A DNA stretch of 64,000 bases, taken from Cynocephalus volans. Lineage: Eukaryota; Chordata; Mammalia; Dermoptera; Cynocephalidae. The position numbers were made by a program, and so were the translations under genes. Below, piece after piece: positions 11,880 through 24,812 of this stretch. The DNA is taken from assembly GCF_027409185.1 (NCBI RefSeq), contig NC_084472.1:92458427-92522426 (forward strand). The letters run 5' to 3'. Numbering within the stretch: the stretch's first letter is position 1; each line of letters starts with the position of its first letter. The notes under the pieces are model-generated. The model made no database searches. It saw only the letters and a program-made list of their open reading frames with translations, and was not told the DNA's origin.

Positions 11880-14800
11880 AATGATAACCTTGAGTGTAAA
11901 TGGACTAAAATTCTCCAATTAAAAGACTTAGACTGGCTGAATGGATAATAATAATTTTTAAAAAGGACCCATTCATATGCTTTCTATAAGAAGCACAACT
12001 TACCTGCAAAGACCGAAAGTGAAGGGATGGAAAAAAAATATTTTACACAAATGGAAAACAAAACTGAGTAGGAGTAGCTATATTTATATCAGATAAAACA
12101 GTCCTTAAATCAAAATTCATACTAACAAACCAGGAAGGGCATTATGTCATGACAAAGGGATAAATAAGGCAAGAGAATGTAACAATTATAAATAATTATG
12201 CACCCAAACTGGAGCACTCAGATTTATAAAGCAAATATTATCAGATCTAAAGGTAAATATACATAGATGCCAATGCAGTAATAGTTGGGGACTTTAACTC
12301 CTCCTTCTCAGCATTACACAGATCATTGAGACAGAAAAACAAAGAAATGCTGTAATTAAATGGCTCCATAGGCCAGATGGACCTACCAGACATTTGCATA
12401 ACATTTCAGCTGATAGCTTCAGAATACACATTCTTTCCATCAACACGTGAAACATTGTCAAGGATTGACCATATGCTGGGCCTCAAAACTAATCTCAACA
12501 AGTTAAAAAAAAATTGAAATTAAGTTGAGTATTTTTTCTGACCATAATGGAATAAAACTAAAAATCACAAATAAGAGTAACTTCCAAAACTACACAAATA
12601 TATGGAAATTAAACAACTTGCTTTTGAATGGGCAATAGGTCAAAGAAGAGATTAAGGAGAAAATAAAAATATTCTTAAAACAAATGAAGACAGAAACACA
12701 TCATACCAAGACCTTTCAGATACAACCAAAGCAGTATGAAGAGGAAAGTAAACAACTTAATGCACCTCAAGGAATTAAAAAAAGCAAAAACACAACAAAC
12801 CCAAAGTAAGTAGAAATAAAGAAATAGCTTGTAACAACAGGTCATGGGTTTGGATCCCCAAACTCTCCAGCCACCAAAGAAAAAAAAAAGAAAAAGAAAT
12901 AATAAAAAATCAGACCATAAATAAATAAAATTGGGGCTAAAAATATAATACAAAAGATCAGTCAAATGAAAAGTTGTTTTTTTGAAAACATAAACAAAAT
13001 TGACAAACTGCTAACCAGACTAAACAAGAAAAAAGAAGACACAAATAAATAAAACATGAAATGCAAAAGGAGACATTACAGCTGATTCAAAAGATCATTA
13101 CAGACTATTATGAATAACTTTACACCAATAAATTTGAAAGCCTAGAGAAAATAAATAAATTCCTGGACACGTATGACCTCCCTAGATGGAACCGAAAAGA
13201 AATAGAAAAGCTCAATAAACTAATAAGAAGCAATGAGATATAATCAGTAATAAAAAATTCTCCCAATAAAAAAGGCAAGGAGCAGATGGCTTTACTGCTA
13301 AATTCTACCAAATATTTAAAGAAGAACTAATACCAATATTTCTTAAAATATTTCAAAAAATGGAAGTGGACAGAATTCTTCCAAAATCATATTATGAGGC
13401 CAGTATTACCCCAATACCAAAAATTGGGCAAGGGCACAAAACAACAAAAACTACAGGCCAATATCCCTGATGAGCATAGATGCAAAAATCCACAACAAAA
13501 TACTAACAAACTGAGTTCGACAACACACCAAAAAGATTATGCACCATGATCTAGTGGGATTTATTGCAGGGATGCAAGAATGGTTCATACACAAATCAAT
13601 AAATGTAATACATTATATCAATGAATTTTTAAAAATATGATCATCTTAATAGATGTAGATAAAGCATTTGATAAAACCCAAAACCTCTTCATGATAAAAA
13701 GTGTCAACAATTTAGGTACAGAAGGAAAGTATCTTAATATGATAACAGCCTATATATGACAAACCCACAGCTAACATTATACTTTTAAAAGATAAGGATG
13801 CCTACTCTCACTACTTTTATTTAACATAGCACTAGAAGTCCTATCCAGAGCAATTAGGCAAGAGAAAGAAATAAAGGGAATCCAAATTGGAAAGGAGGAA
13901 GTCAAATTGTCCATTTGAAGATGACATGGTTCTATATAGACAGAAACCTTAAGACTCTACCAAAAGCCTCTTAGACCCAATAAAAAAATTCAGTAAAGTT
14001 GAAGGATACAAAATCAACGTACAAAAATTAGTAGCATTTCTGTACACCAACAATGAACTAGCAGAAAAAGAAATTGAGAAAGCAATCTCATTTACAACAG
14101 CAACAAAAGATAAAATAAAATATCTAGTAATAAATTTAACCAAGGAGGTGAAATATCTTTACAAGGGAACTATAAAACACTGATTAAAGAAATTAAAGAG
14201 GACACAAGAAAATGAAAAGACATCCCATGTTCATGGATTGGAAGAATCAATACTGTCAAAATGACGATACTACCCGGAGTGATCTACAGAATCAATGCAA
14301 CCCCCTCAAAATTCCCCTTCATGGGAAGCAATCCTAAGGAAAAGAAAAAAGTGGAGACATTACATTCCTTGACTTCAAAATATGCTATAACACTATAATA
14401 ATCAAAACATCATGGTAGTGGTACAAAAACAGGCACATAGACCAATGGAGCAGAATAGCAAATTCAGAAATAAATACACATTAACTACAGTCAATTGATT
14501 TTCAGTAAAGAAACCAAAACATATATTGGGGAAAGGAGAGTCTTTTGAATAAGTGGTGTTGGGAAAATTGGAGATTCACATACAGAAGAATGAAACTAGT
14601 CCACTCTCTCTCACTAGATATCAAAATCAACTCAAAATGGATTAAAGACTTAAATGTTAGATCTGGAACTAAAAAACTTCAAGAAGAAAACATAGAGCAA
14701 ACTCATCAGGACACAGGACTGGGCAAATGAGCTGAATTAGATTTCTAAAGCAGAAGCACCAAAAGCAAAATAAACTAATTGTATTATATCAATTAAAAAG

Positions 14801-15570
14801 CTTCTGCACAGTGAGGGGAAAAAAATCAACAAAGTGAAGAGACAACTTGTGGAATGGGAGAAAATATTTACAAACTATTCATGTGACTAGGGATTAATAT
14901 CCATAATATTCCAAGAACTCAAACAATTCAATAAAAAAAGATTTGTCTAAAAAAATGGGTTAAATGAGCTGAATAGACATTTCTCAAAAGAAGACATACA
15001 AATGGCCAACGGGTATGTGAGAAAATTCTCAATATCACTAATCATCAGAGAAATGTAAAAACCACAATGAAATATCATTTCACTCCAGTTGGAATGGCTA
15101 TTATCAAAAAGACAGAAAATAACAAATGCTGGTGAGGATGTGGAGGAAGGGGAACCCTTATATGTTGTTGGCAGGAATGTAAAACAGTACAGCCACTATG
15201 AAAAACAATCTGGAGTTTCCTGAAAAAAAAATAAAAATAAAACTATCATATGATACAGCAATCCCACTACTGGGTATATATTCAAAGGAGTGGAAATTAA
15301 CATATTGAAGGGATACCTGCACTTCCATGTTTATCATGGCTCTGTTTACAATAGCCAAGATTTGGAATCAACCAAAATGTCCATCAACAGATGACTAGAT
15401 AAAGGAAATGTGTTATAGACACACAATAGAATACTACTCAGCTATGAAAAAGAATGAAATTTTGCCATTTGCAGCAACATGGATGAGCTTGGAGAAGATT
15501 ATGTCAAATGAAATAAGCCAGAAACAGAAAGAGAAATACAGCATGTTCTCACTCAAATGTGGAAGCTAAA
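11880..15570 (+). pseudogene. L1 ORF2 remnant (endonuclease/reverse transcriptase)
   Basis: ORF2p nicks target DNA and reverse-transcribes L1 RNA. The N-terminal endonuclease begins near 11880 ('atgataaccttgagtgtaaatgg'). The reverse-transcriptase helix appears as 'atagatgtagataaagcatttgat' near 13650. The catalytic strand near 13915-13940 reads FEDDMVLY where FADD is usual. The C-terminus 'ttttgccatttgcagcaacatgg' lies near 15460. Many stops and frameshifts make it non-functional. Confidence 0.88.
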
Positions 15571-15942
15571 AAATAGGTCTCATAATAGGAGCAAAATAGT
15601 GGTTACTAGAGACTAGTGAGGGGAGGGGGAAGGTGGATAAGAAGAGATGGTGGTCAATGGAGACAAAATTATAGAGAAATGGGAAGAATAAGATTGAGTG
15701 TTCTATAGCACTACAGGGAGACTACAGTCAACTACAAATTACTATATAACTTCAATTAGCTAGTTGAGAGGATGTTGAATGTTCCCACAATGAAGAGGTG
15801 ACAAGTGTTGAGATGATGGATATGCTAATACACTGTTATGATCATGATGCACTATATAAATGTACCCAAATATCACACTGTTTTCCATAAATATATACAA
15901 TTATCATGGGTCAATTAAGAAAAAAAAAGAAAAAGAAAAAAC
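15571..15942 (+). repeat. L1 3' UTR and first A-rich tail
   Basis: The 3' UTR carries a G-rich purine patch ('gtgaggggagggggaaggtgg' near 15617-15637). It closes with 'catgggtcaattaag' followed by an A-rich tail at about 15920-15942. Additional tailed sequence follows before the target-site duplication. Confidence 0.8.
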
Positions 15943-16200
15943 AATTTCAGAGACAGAAGTAGATTAGAGGTTACCAGATACTGGGTGGAAAGAATAATGA
16001 GAAGTTATTTCTTAAGGGTTACAGAGTTTATGTTTAAGATAATGAAAAAGATTTGGAAATAGATGGCAGTAGTGGTTACACAGAATCTTGGATGTAATTA
16101 ATTCCACACAACGGTATGTTTAAAAATGCTTATGATGGCAGTCTTTATGTTATATATATATTACCACAATAAAAAATAAAATTAAAATAAAATTAAAAAA
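15943..16200 (+). other. Putative 3'-transduced segment with second A-rich tail
   Basis: This 258-bp block lies after the first L1 tail but inside the target-site duplication. It reads as the 3' end of a different, older L1M-type element ('gaggttaccagatactgggtgg', 'agtagtggttacacagaatc', 'attaccacaataaaaaataaa') and has its own AATAAA-containing tail. The simplest reading is that the parental L1 was transcribed past its own signal into a flanking L1M end and carried it here. Confidence 0.65.
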
Positions 16201-16218
16201 TAAAACAGAAAGCACCAG
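16201..16218. repeat. Right 18-bp target-site duplication of L1
   Basis: Exact second copy of 8824-8841. Confidence 0.95.
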
Positions 16219-16973
16219 GCTTAGACAAATTCACTGGGGAATTTGACCAAATGTTTAATGAAGAGATTTTACCAATTCTCTACAGTCTCTTTAAGAAGAT
16301 AAAAGTAGATGGAATACTTACTCACTCATTCTGTGAAGCCAGCATTCCTAATCCCAGACCAGACAAAACGTGGAAGCAACCAAGATGTCCTTAAGAAGAT
16401 TAATGTATAAAGAATCTGTGGTATATCCAGGAAATAAAATATTATGCAGCACTGAAAAGAAATGAGCTATCAAGCCAAGAAAAGACATGGAGGAAACTTA
16501 AATACATATTACTAGGTGAAGGTAACCAATTTAAAAAGATCAGATCGTTCATTATTGCAACAATATGACATCTGAAAATGTCAAAACTATAGAGACAGTA
16601 AAAAGATCAGTAGTTTCCAGTGGGTTAGAAAAGGGAGGGATGAATAGACCAAGCACAGAGTATATCTAGGCAGTGAAAGTACTCTGTATGATACTATAAT
16701 GTTGGATATATGTCATTATACATTTACCCTAATCTATAAAATGTGCAACACCAAGAGTGAAGCCTAATGTAAATTATGGACTTTGGGTGTTAATGATGTG
16801 TCGATATAGCTTCATCAGTTGTAACCAATGTACCACTTTGGAGGGAGATGTTAAAATGGGGAAGCTATTTACGTATGGGGGCAGGAGACATTGAGATAGC
16901 TTTATACCTTCCACTCATTTTGTCGCCATTAATCAAAAACTACTTAGATAAATACAGTTTATTAAAAAAAAAA
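16219..16973 (+). pseudogene. Old L1 (L1M) remnant, right part
   Basis: This continues the 8583-8823 fragment: 'cttagacaaattcactggggaatttgacc' is the next piece of ORF2. At about 16370 the sequence jumps to a near-3' segment ('tggaagcaaccaagatgtcc'), showing an internal deletion of most of the reverse transcriptase. It ends with a typical L1M 3' UTR ('gttggatatatgtcattatac', 'gatgttaaaatggggaagc') and an A-run near 16965. Confidence 0.8.
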
Positions 16974-17094
16974 TCGTCAGCCACATTGAATTGTTTGATC
17001 CAGAGTATGGACCAAGTAACCTGCGTCATCTACATATTTTTTTCTGAACACACATGTCATTTCCCAGTATGAGATGGAATCCCTTCCACCTTTT

Positions 17095-17580
17095 TTTCAC
17101 CACCTTCTCAACCCCAATTGCATCTGACCTAGTCTTATTTCTTGCTTGACTAAAACAATATGACAAAGGTGACATAGTGGCACCTCTGAAGACAAACCTT
17201 AAGAAGCCTTTTTAGTTTCTGCCTCAGCCTTCTGGAATGTTTGCTCTTGGAAACTGTAATATAAGGAGAACTTCATGCTTCAGAGGCATTATGTAGGCTC
17301 TCTAGTAAACAGACACTACCAAGTCCAGCTTTCTGGCAGTCTCTGCCTAGGCACTAGGCTATGAGTGAAAGTAATTCACACCCTCAAGCCCAGGCAAACC
17401 ACCAGCTAAATGCCACCAGATGAACTTTGGTTGACATCACGTGGAACAAAAGTTGCCTAGCCAAACCCTCCCTGAATTCCAGGCTAGTACAGTTGTGAGA
17501 AATCATATAATGGATTTTGCTTTAAGCCACTAAATTAGAGTAATTTGTTATATACCAGTAAGTAACCCGAACAGATTGTG
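17095..17580 (+). mobile_element. MLT1-like MaLR LTR, sense
   Basis: The 3' end reads 'gttgtgagaaatcatataatgg' then 'gctttaagccactaaattagagtaatttgttatat', the MLT1 terminal wording ('ttttaagccactaagttttggggtaatttgttac'). Upstream text ('cctcagccttctggaatgtttgctctt') fits the same family. It is old and solitary, with no internal sequence. Confidence 0.6.
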
Positions 17581-18829
17581 TTCAGTAACCTTTCCAGTGG
17601 GCAAGCTTCCCTTCTGCTTACTCATCCAGAGACAGAGCAGTCTCCAGATCTATTCTAATATATAAATGTTTCAAGAAAGGTAACCTCTGTAACATATCTC
17701 TGAGGTAATCAATGTAGATAGTATCTGATTATTAAAAGAAAATGAAAATGGCTTTGCTGAAAAATATTTCTGCTTGATAGCCATTTATTGGAGATTTGCA
17801 TCTTCCCCTTGCTAAATAATAATAATAATTTTTAAAAAATCAAAGCAAAACAAAAAGCCTCTCAGTTAATTTTATGTCCAGCAAAGAGGGGGGAGGGCTG
17901 CCTCCCTGGATCATTAACCAAGAATCGCGCTGTGATTCATTTCACCAAAATGTACTTTAATTATCTAATTGGACTCATATTACTCCTTAAGTCATTCTTG
18001 ACATATCTCTGGATGTTTCACTGAAATGCTGGTAATAAAATGTGCTGTTTGAACGACTACCTTGGCACTCCCAGAACATTTAAACATTTGGTTCACTTCC
18101 CTTAATTCCTTCTATAAGTGCCCAGTGTTCTTTATTCAAGAATATTTTTGGCTGTAATTTTGATTTATACATTGACAATTGTTTGTCTTTATTGGTGATA
18201 GAGTGAATTCTGATTTTTAATTTCATGGTACATTCATTTTGAGATTTCTGTTTGATGGCAGACAATGTATTCTCTTTTAAATGGAAGATGAGAGCAAGTT
18301 TATATTTTTCTTGTTGTTTGTTTATTTGTCCTTTTTAAAAATAGAATTCCAGTGCTTGTAGGTATTCAAGATTGTAGGTTTCATAAGTCATTAGTACCTT
18401 GGCATTCCAATCATAGTTAACTATTAACCTTTGTTTTGTGCTGCTGAAATGTGGTTTTTTAATCTCCCATACGACTGTCTTCTTCTACCACCCAAATCCT
18501 CATCATTTTTCATCTTTTCTTATTATGGACCAGACAGTTAACAATATCTACAAAAATGGAATTCCTATACAAATATATTTACATAAAATGGCCCCCAATG
18601 GGAAGTTTTGTATATCTTAAAGTAATATATTTAAGTAGAGGTTTAGGATAAAGAGAAAACCAAACACCAGCAGAGAGTGGTAATTTTTTTCAAATTAGCA
18701 TACAAAACAAATATCGGATAGTGTCATTACTCCTTCAACACTCTTTAAGTGAGACTAAAAACAGCAGAGAGAAAAAAAGTATTTCTAAAATGTATGATAG
18801 TTTCTGCTTGTTGTGCAAAAAAATTATCC
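17581..18829. other. Non-coding, nothing recognised
   Basis: AT-rich plain sequence. Frames of 60-61 codons (18080-18265 minus, 18438-18620 plus) have no domain signal. Confidence 0.5.
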
Positions 18830-18946
18830 AGACTGTAGCGGTTTCAAAAACACACATTCACAACTTCAGTGTTTCTGTGATCAGGCATCAGCTTAACTGG
18901 GTCTTTTACTCAGGGTCTCACAAGGCTGTAATCAAGATGCTGGTCA
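18830..18946 (-). mobile_element. MLT1-like LTR, antisense, left part
   Basis: 'caacttcagtgtttctgtgatcaggcatcagcttaactggg' then 'ctcagggtctcacaaggctgtaatcaag' is the complement of an MLT1-type LTR. It stops abruptly at an L1 5' end and resumes at about 24826, so an L1 has split it. Confidence 0.6.
18934..18946. repeat. Probable target-site duplication (left)
   Basis: 'aagatgctggtca' here compares with 'gaaaagttggtca' at 24813-24825. The last seven bases match apart from one change, as expected for a worn duplication. The LTR reads on directly after the right copy. Confidence 0.5.
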
Positions 18947-19339
18947 CCAAAAGCCCCATGCAGCCTGCTTAACATCTGCACTGATGGCAAGAGAGCCTCC
19001 TATGACCAGGTATCTAGGTGAAGCTCAGAACAACTCCCCCCGCCACCTGCACAGAAAGCAAGGGAGCACCATAAACACAACTTCTATGTAGGTGGTCCAC
19101 CACAGCCACCACCACAACTACTGCTGCTACAAGGACAACTCACTGCCACAGTAGCAGCTGGGACCACATTCCCGGCAGCCCACTGCACACTTGACTGCAT
19201 TGACACAAGGAGAGTTACCAGCAGAGCCTGCAAATAGAGGAAGAAGCTTTTCTCTTCAAAGCCCACTCCAGAGTAATAGAAGAAAAAACTGCTCTACCAG
19301 ATGACCAGACATCCACATAGAGATACTAGAAATATGAAT

Positions 19340-20300
19340 AAGCAAGAAAAAATGACACCACCAAAGGAATACGGTAAATCTCAAGCACCAGACCACATAG
19401 AACAGGAAAACTTTGAAATGACTGAAAAGGAATTCTGAGCAATGATCTTAAGAAAACTCAAAGAGATAAGAGAAGACTCAATTAGAGAACACAAGGAAAC
19501 AAGAAAAAAATATACAGGATATGAAGGAGGAATTTTGCAAAGATATTAATACTTTAAAAAAGGATGCAGCAGAATGCCTGGAACTGAAGGATTCATTAAA
19601 TAAAACAAACAAACAAACAAACAAAAAACTCACAACTGACACAACTGAGAGCTTAAGGAGCAGGTCACGGCAAACAGAAGAAAGAATTTCAGATCTCAAA
19701 GATGATCTTTTCAAAATAACCCTAGCAGATGAAAAAAGGAAAAAAAGAATTAAAAAATTAAGAAAATCTAAGAAAGCTAGCAGATGATCTTAAGTACACA
19801 AACATCTGAATCATGGGTATTTCAAAAGGGAAGAACAAAGGAAAAGGCATTGGAAACTTATTCAATGAAATAATAATGGAAAAGTTTCCAGGTATAGGGA
19901 GAGACATGGACCTTCAGATTCAGAAACCTGAAAGACCCCCAAACAGATTCAATCCAAACATGTCTTCTCTGAGACACATTCTAGTCGAACTGGTAAAGCT
20001 CAAAGACAAAGAGAGAATTCTAAAAGCAGCAAGAGAAAAAACATCAAGTCACCTATAAGGGAGCCCCCATCAGATAAATGACAGAGTTCTCAAGAGAAAA
20101 TTTACATTCCAGAAAAAAAAATGGAATGATATATTCAAAATACTAAAAGAAAAAAACTGCCAGGAACAATACTATACTTAGCAAGGGTATCCTTCAGAAG
20201 TGAGGGAGAACTAATGTATATCCCAGACAAACAAAAACTATGGAAGTACACCACCACACTGCTAGACCTGCAGAAAATTCTCAAGGGAGTCCTACATCCG
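19340..20300 (+). pseudogene. L1 ORF1 remnant
   Basis: Two open stretches remain. The first (19521-19787) is a charged, heptad-like coiled-coil piece containing ERISDLKDDL. The second (19813-20058) is the RRM beginning MGISKG and containing NLFNEIIMEKFP and KDKERILKAAREK, standard ORF1p motifs. Between and after them frames are broken. The C-terminal wording continues to about 20300 ('tcaagggagtcctacatccgg'). ORF1p normally packages L1 RNA as trimers; this copy cannot. Confidence 0.85.
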
Positions 20301-20509
20301 GAATCCAAATGATAGTCACTATCATCACTACACAAGAAAGAATAAAACACACTTGTATAACAGAAATGCAACCAAGGAAGAGAAAGAAACTAAATCTTAC
20401 CACCTCCAAAAGCCAATAAACATTAAAGATAAATAATAAAAGGGGAAAAGGGGGACAAACAATATTTAAAACATCTAATAAAAAACAATACAATACCAGG
20501 AGTAAGAAA

Positions 20510-23500
20510 ATGCCTGTCAATAACAATCTTAAAGGTAAATGGACTAAATTCCCCATTCAAATACAGACTGACTGATTGGATTGAGCAGCTAGACCCAACT
20601 ACACGCTATCTTCAGGAGACTCATCTTGCCTGCAAAGATACACACAGACTAAAAGTGAAAGGATGGAAAAAGATGTACCATGCAAATGGAAACCAAAAAT
20701 GAGCAGGAGTACCTATTCTTATAACAGATAAAATAGACTAACCAAAAATTTAAAAAAAGAGTACCTATTCTTATAACAGATAAAGTAGACTAACCAAAAA
20801 AAAAAAAAAAAAGAGAGAGAGAGACAAAGAAGGACACTATATAAAGATAAAGGGAACTTCCCAAGTAAAAGATATAACAATAATAAATAATAATGCACCC
20901 AACACTGGGGCACCCAGATATTTAAAACAAACACTATTAGAAAAAAAGAAAGGGATACATCCCAACAGAATAATAGTGGGGGATGTGAAAACCCCTCTGT
21001 TAGTATTGGACGGATCATCTAGGCAACAAATCAACAAACATGGGATTTAAATTATACCTTAGACAAATTAGACCTGACAGATATCTAAAAGATATTTTAT
21101 CCAACAACTACAGAATATACATTCTTCTCATAAGCACATGGAACATTGTCCTGGATAGAGCACATGTTAGGTCATGAATCAAGTCTCAGCATATTTTTAA
21201 AAATTTAAATCATTTCAAGTATCTTTTCAGACCACAATGGATTAAAATGAGAAATCAGTTACATACAAAACTTTGGAAACTATAAAAGACATGGAAATTA
21301 AACAGCAGGCTCCTGAATGACCTATAGGTACAAGAAGAAATTAAACAGGAAAACAAAAAATTCTTGAAACTAATAAAAGTAAAGATACATCATACTGAAA
21401 CCTGTGGGATACTGCAAAAGCAATACTAAGAGGGAAGTTTATTGCAATAAAAGCTTACAAAAAAGAATAGAGAGACTTTAAATAAATGTCCAAATGTTGC
21501 ACCTCAAAAGATTAGAAAAACAAGAACAATCCAATCCAAAAAGTAGTGGAAAGAAAGAAATAATTAAGATCAGAGTAGAACTAAATGAATTAGAGACCCA
21601 AAAATGATACAAAAGATCAATGAAACAAAAAGTTGGGTTTTTTTTTTTGAGAAGATGAAATAGACAAACCATTAGCTAAATTAACAAAAAAAAGAAGAAA
21701 AGAAAAAAAGAAAAGAGAAGACATAATTAATAAAAATCAGAAATGAAAATGGAGACATTACAGCCAATACCACAGTAATAAAAAGAATCATTATAGAGTA
21801 CTATAAACAATGGTACACCAACAAATTTGAAAACTTGGAGGAAATAGATGAATTTCTGGACACATTCCAACTACCAAAACTAAACCAAAAAGAAACAGAA
21901 AACCTGAAAAGACCAATAACAATCATCAAGAATAAAGCAGTACACAGTAGTCTGCCAACAAAGAAAAGTCTAGAACCAGATGCCTTGACTGTTGACTTCT
22001 ACCAAACCTTTAAAGAGGAACTGATACTAATTCTCTTCAAACTATCCCCAAAAATTGAAACGGAGGCCACTCTCCCAAACTCATTCTATGAGAACATCAC
22101 CCTGATACCAAAACCAGACAAAGAAACAACAAAAAAAACCCTACAGACCAATATCTCTGATGATCACAGATGCAAAAATTCTTAACAAAATATCAGCAAT
22201 CAGAATAAAGAAACACATAAAAAAAATTATACAACATGATCAAGTGGGATTCCTCCCAGGGATACAAGGATGTTTTAACCCATGCAAGTCAATAAATGTG
22301 ATATACCACATCAACAAAATAAGGACAAAAACCATGTGATTATCTCAATAGATGCAGAAAAAACATTAGACAAAATTCAATGTCTCTTCATGATAAAGGC
22401 TCTCAGCAAATTAGGTATAAAAGAAAAATATCTCAACAAATAAAAGCCATATACAACAAACCCAATGCCAATATCATACTGAATGAACAAGAACATGACA
22501 AGGATGCCCACTCTCACCACTCTTGCTTAACATAGTATTGGAAGTAGTAGCCAGAGCAATCAGGCAAGAGAAAGAAATAAAGGGCATCCAGGCTGGAAAA
22601 GATGAATTCAAACTGTCCCTGTTTGCAGATGACACTATCCTATATATACAAAAACCTAAAGACTCTACCAAAAAACTCTTTGAGTTGATAAACAATTTTG
22701 GTAATGTTGCAGGATAGAATATCAAAACCCCAAAATCAGTAGCACTTTTATACTCCAATAACAAACTAGCAGAAAAAGAAATCAAGAAAGCAAGCCCATT
22801 TATAATAGTTGCCAAAAAAATAAAAAACCTGGGAATCAATTTAACCAAGGAGGTGAAAGATCTCTACAGTGAGAACTACAAAACACTAGTGAAAGAAATT
22901 AAAGAGGACACAAAAAGGTGGAGAGACATTCCATGCTCTTGTTTGAAGAATAAACTTTGTGAAAATGTCCATACTACTCAAAGTGATCTACAGATTTAAT
23001 GCAATCTCCATCAAAATACCAATGACATTCTTCACATTAATAGGAAAAGCAATCCTAACATTCATATGAAACAACAAAAGATCGTGACTAGCCAAAGCAA
23101 TCCTGAGCAAAAATAAATAAATAAAGCTGGAGGCATAACACTACCCAACTTCAAATTATACTACAAAGCTGTAGTAATCAAAAAAGCATGGTACTGGCAT
23201 AACAACAGACACTCAGACCAATGGAGCAGAAGACAGAGCCCAGAAATGAACCCACATACTTACAGCCAACTGATCTTTGACATAGAGAACAAGAACATAC
23301 ACTGGGGAAAAGACTGCCTTTTCAATAAATGGTGCTGGGAAAATTTTCCATCCATATGCAGAAGAATGAAACTAGATCTGTACCTCTCACCATATACCAA
23401 AATCAACTCAAAATGGACTAAAATTTAAGTATAAGGCCCCAAACCAAAAAATTACTAAAAGAAAACATAAGGGAAACACTCCAGGAAGCAGGAATGGGCA

Positions 23501-24360
23501 AAGACTTTAATAATAAGACCCCCCCCCAAGGCACAGGCAACAAAAGAGAGAATAAACAAATGGGATTATGTCAAACTAAAAAGCTTCTGCACAGCAAATG
23601 AGACAATCAACAGAGTGGAAAGGCAACCTACGAAATGGGCGAAAATATTTGCAAACTAGAAATATGACAAGGGGTTTATATTTAGAATATAAAAGGAACA
23701 CAAATAACTTCACAGTAAAAATAAATAAATAAGTAAATAAAATTTTAAAATGGGCAAAACAGCTGAGTAAACATTTTTCAAAGGAAGACATGCAAATGAA
23801 CAACAATACATGAAAAAATGCTCACAGCATCAAGGAAATGCAAATCAAAGCAACATCAAGATATTATCACACCAGTTAGACTGGCCATTATCAAAAAGAC
23901 AGAGAATAACAAATCCTGGAGAGGATGTGGAGAAAGGGGAACTGTCCTACACTGTTGGTGGGGCTATAAATTAGCACAGCCATTTTGGAAACAGTATGGA
24001 GATTTCTGAAACAAAAACTACAGCTAGATCTACCATATGATCCAGCAATCCCACTTCTGGATATATATACTCAAGGAATGGAAATCATCATGTTGAAGGG
24101 ATACTTGCACTCCCATGTTTATTGCAGCTCTACTTTCAATAGCCAAGATATGGAACAACCTAAGTGTCCATCAATGGATGACTGGACAAGGAAAATGTGG
24201 TATATATGTGCAATGGAATACTACTCAGCCATAACAAAAAGAATAAAATTCTGCCATTCACAGCAACATGGATGAGCTTGGGGAAAATCATGTTAAGTGA
24301 AATAACTCAGACACAGAAAGAGAAATACTGCATGTCCTCACTCATAAGTGGGTGCTGTGA
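20510..24360 (+). pseudogene. L1 ORF2 remnant
   Basis: The endonuclease start lies near 20510 ('caataacaatcttaaaggtaaatgg'). An open piece at 21835-22185 covers the linker into the reverse transcriptase. At 22523-22717 an intact catalytic strand reads [10 protein letters not shown], the FADD box needed for polymerisation. Near the end, 23818-24009 keeps the cysteine-rich WRGCGERG...HCWW motif, and 23985-24275 keeps [11 protein letters not shown] and the C-terminal EYYSAI. Frameshifts and stops separate these pieces. Confidence 0.88.
20707..20806 (+). repeat. Tandem ~52-bp duplication within L1 ORF2
   Basis: 'gagtacctattcttataac' and the following 'agataaaatagactaacc' occur at 20707 and again at about 20759 ('agataaagtagactaacc'), head to tail, each ending in A-rich sequence. 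It is a small post-insertion or parental duplication. Confidence 0.85.
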
Positions 24361-24445
24361 AAAAAGGAAAGAAAGAAAAAAAAAAAAGAAAGAAGAGGAG
24401 GGAGAGGGAAGGAGGGAGGAAGAGAGGAAGGAAGGAAGGAAGCAA
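24358..24445. repeat. Polypurine (GA-rich) tract in L1 3' UTR
   Basis: Almost unbroken purines on the plus strand, from A-rich to 'gaggagggagagggaagg' and (GAAG)n. A G-rich purine tract is a standard feature of L1 3' UTRs. Confidence 0.9.
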
Positions 24446-24677
24446 GGTCACAATAAAATGTTGAACTTTCAGATGGAGAGAGCAAACCTACTAGAGGTGA
24501 GAAAGAGGAAGGGAGAGGAGTATTAGGGAAAAACTGGGTAAGGGGCACAAGTAATAACTATGATTTGTATTAACGAATATGCTAATAATGATGACTTGGT
24601 CATCACATATTATTCACAAATAATGACAGTCAACACTGTATTCCAAAAATGTGTGTAAACAATTATGCTTCAATAAA

Positions 24678-24707
24678 AATAGATAGATAGATAGATAGAC
24701 AGACAAA

Positions 24708-24774
<67 letters not shown>

Positions 24775-24812
24775 GTAAGTAAGTAAATAAGTAAATAAAT
24801 AAATAAATAAAT
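24678..24812. repeat. (TAGA)n-(AAAT)n tail microsatellite
   Basis: After 'caataaaaat' come about six TAGA/CAGA units, then about 25 AAAT-type units with a few AAGT variants. It grew from the L1 poly(A) tail. Confidence 0.95.

Larger units (their letters stand above)
8842..16200 (+). mobile_element. Near full-length L1, sense, nested in an older L1
   Basis: A complete L1 order is visible: 5' UTR (8842 to about 10690), ORF1 remnant (about 10695-11660), ORF2 remnant (about 11880-15570), 3' UTR and A-rich tail (to about 15942), then an extra tailed segment to 16200. The 5' end carries the familiar 'caaaatggctgactagagg' start. Perfect 18-bp duplications bound it. Every coding part carries many stops and frameshifts, so it cannot mobilise itself. 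Its age is intermediate: clearly younger than its L1M host, but decayed. Confidence 0.92.
18947..24812 (+). mobile_element. Near full-length L1, sense, inside an MLT1-like LTR
   Basis: The order is a short 5' leader (to about 19330), an ORF1 remnant (about 19340-20300), an ORF2 remnant (about 20510-24360), a purine-rich 3' UTR and a long simple-repeat tail. The right flank resumes the same antisense LTR seen on the left, which confirms one insertion. It is decayed but better preserved than the 8.8-16.2 kb copy, with longer open stretches in ORF1 and a recognisable catalytic FADD in ORF2. Confidence 0.9.
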
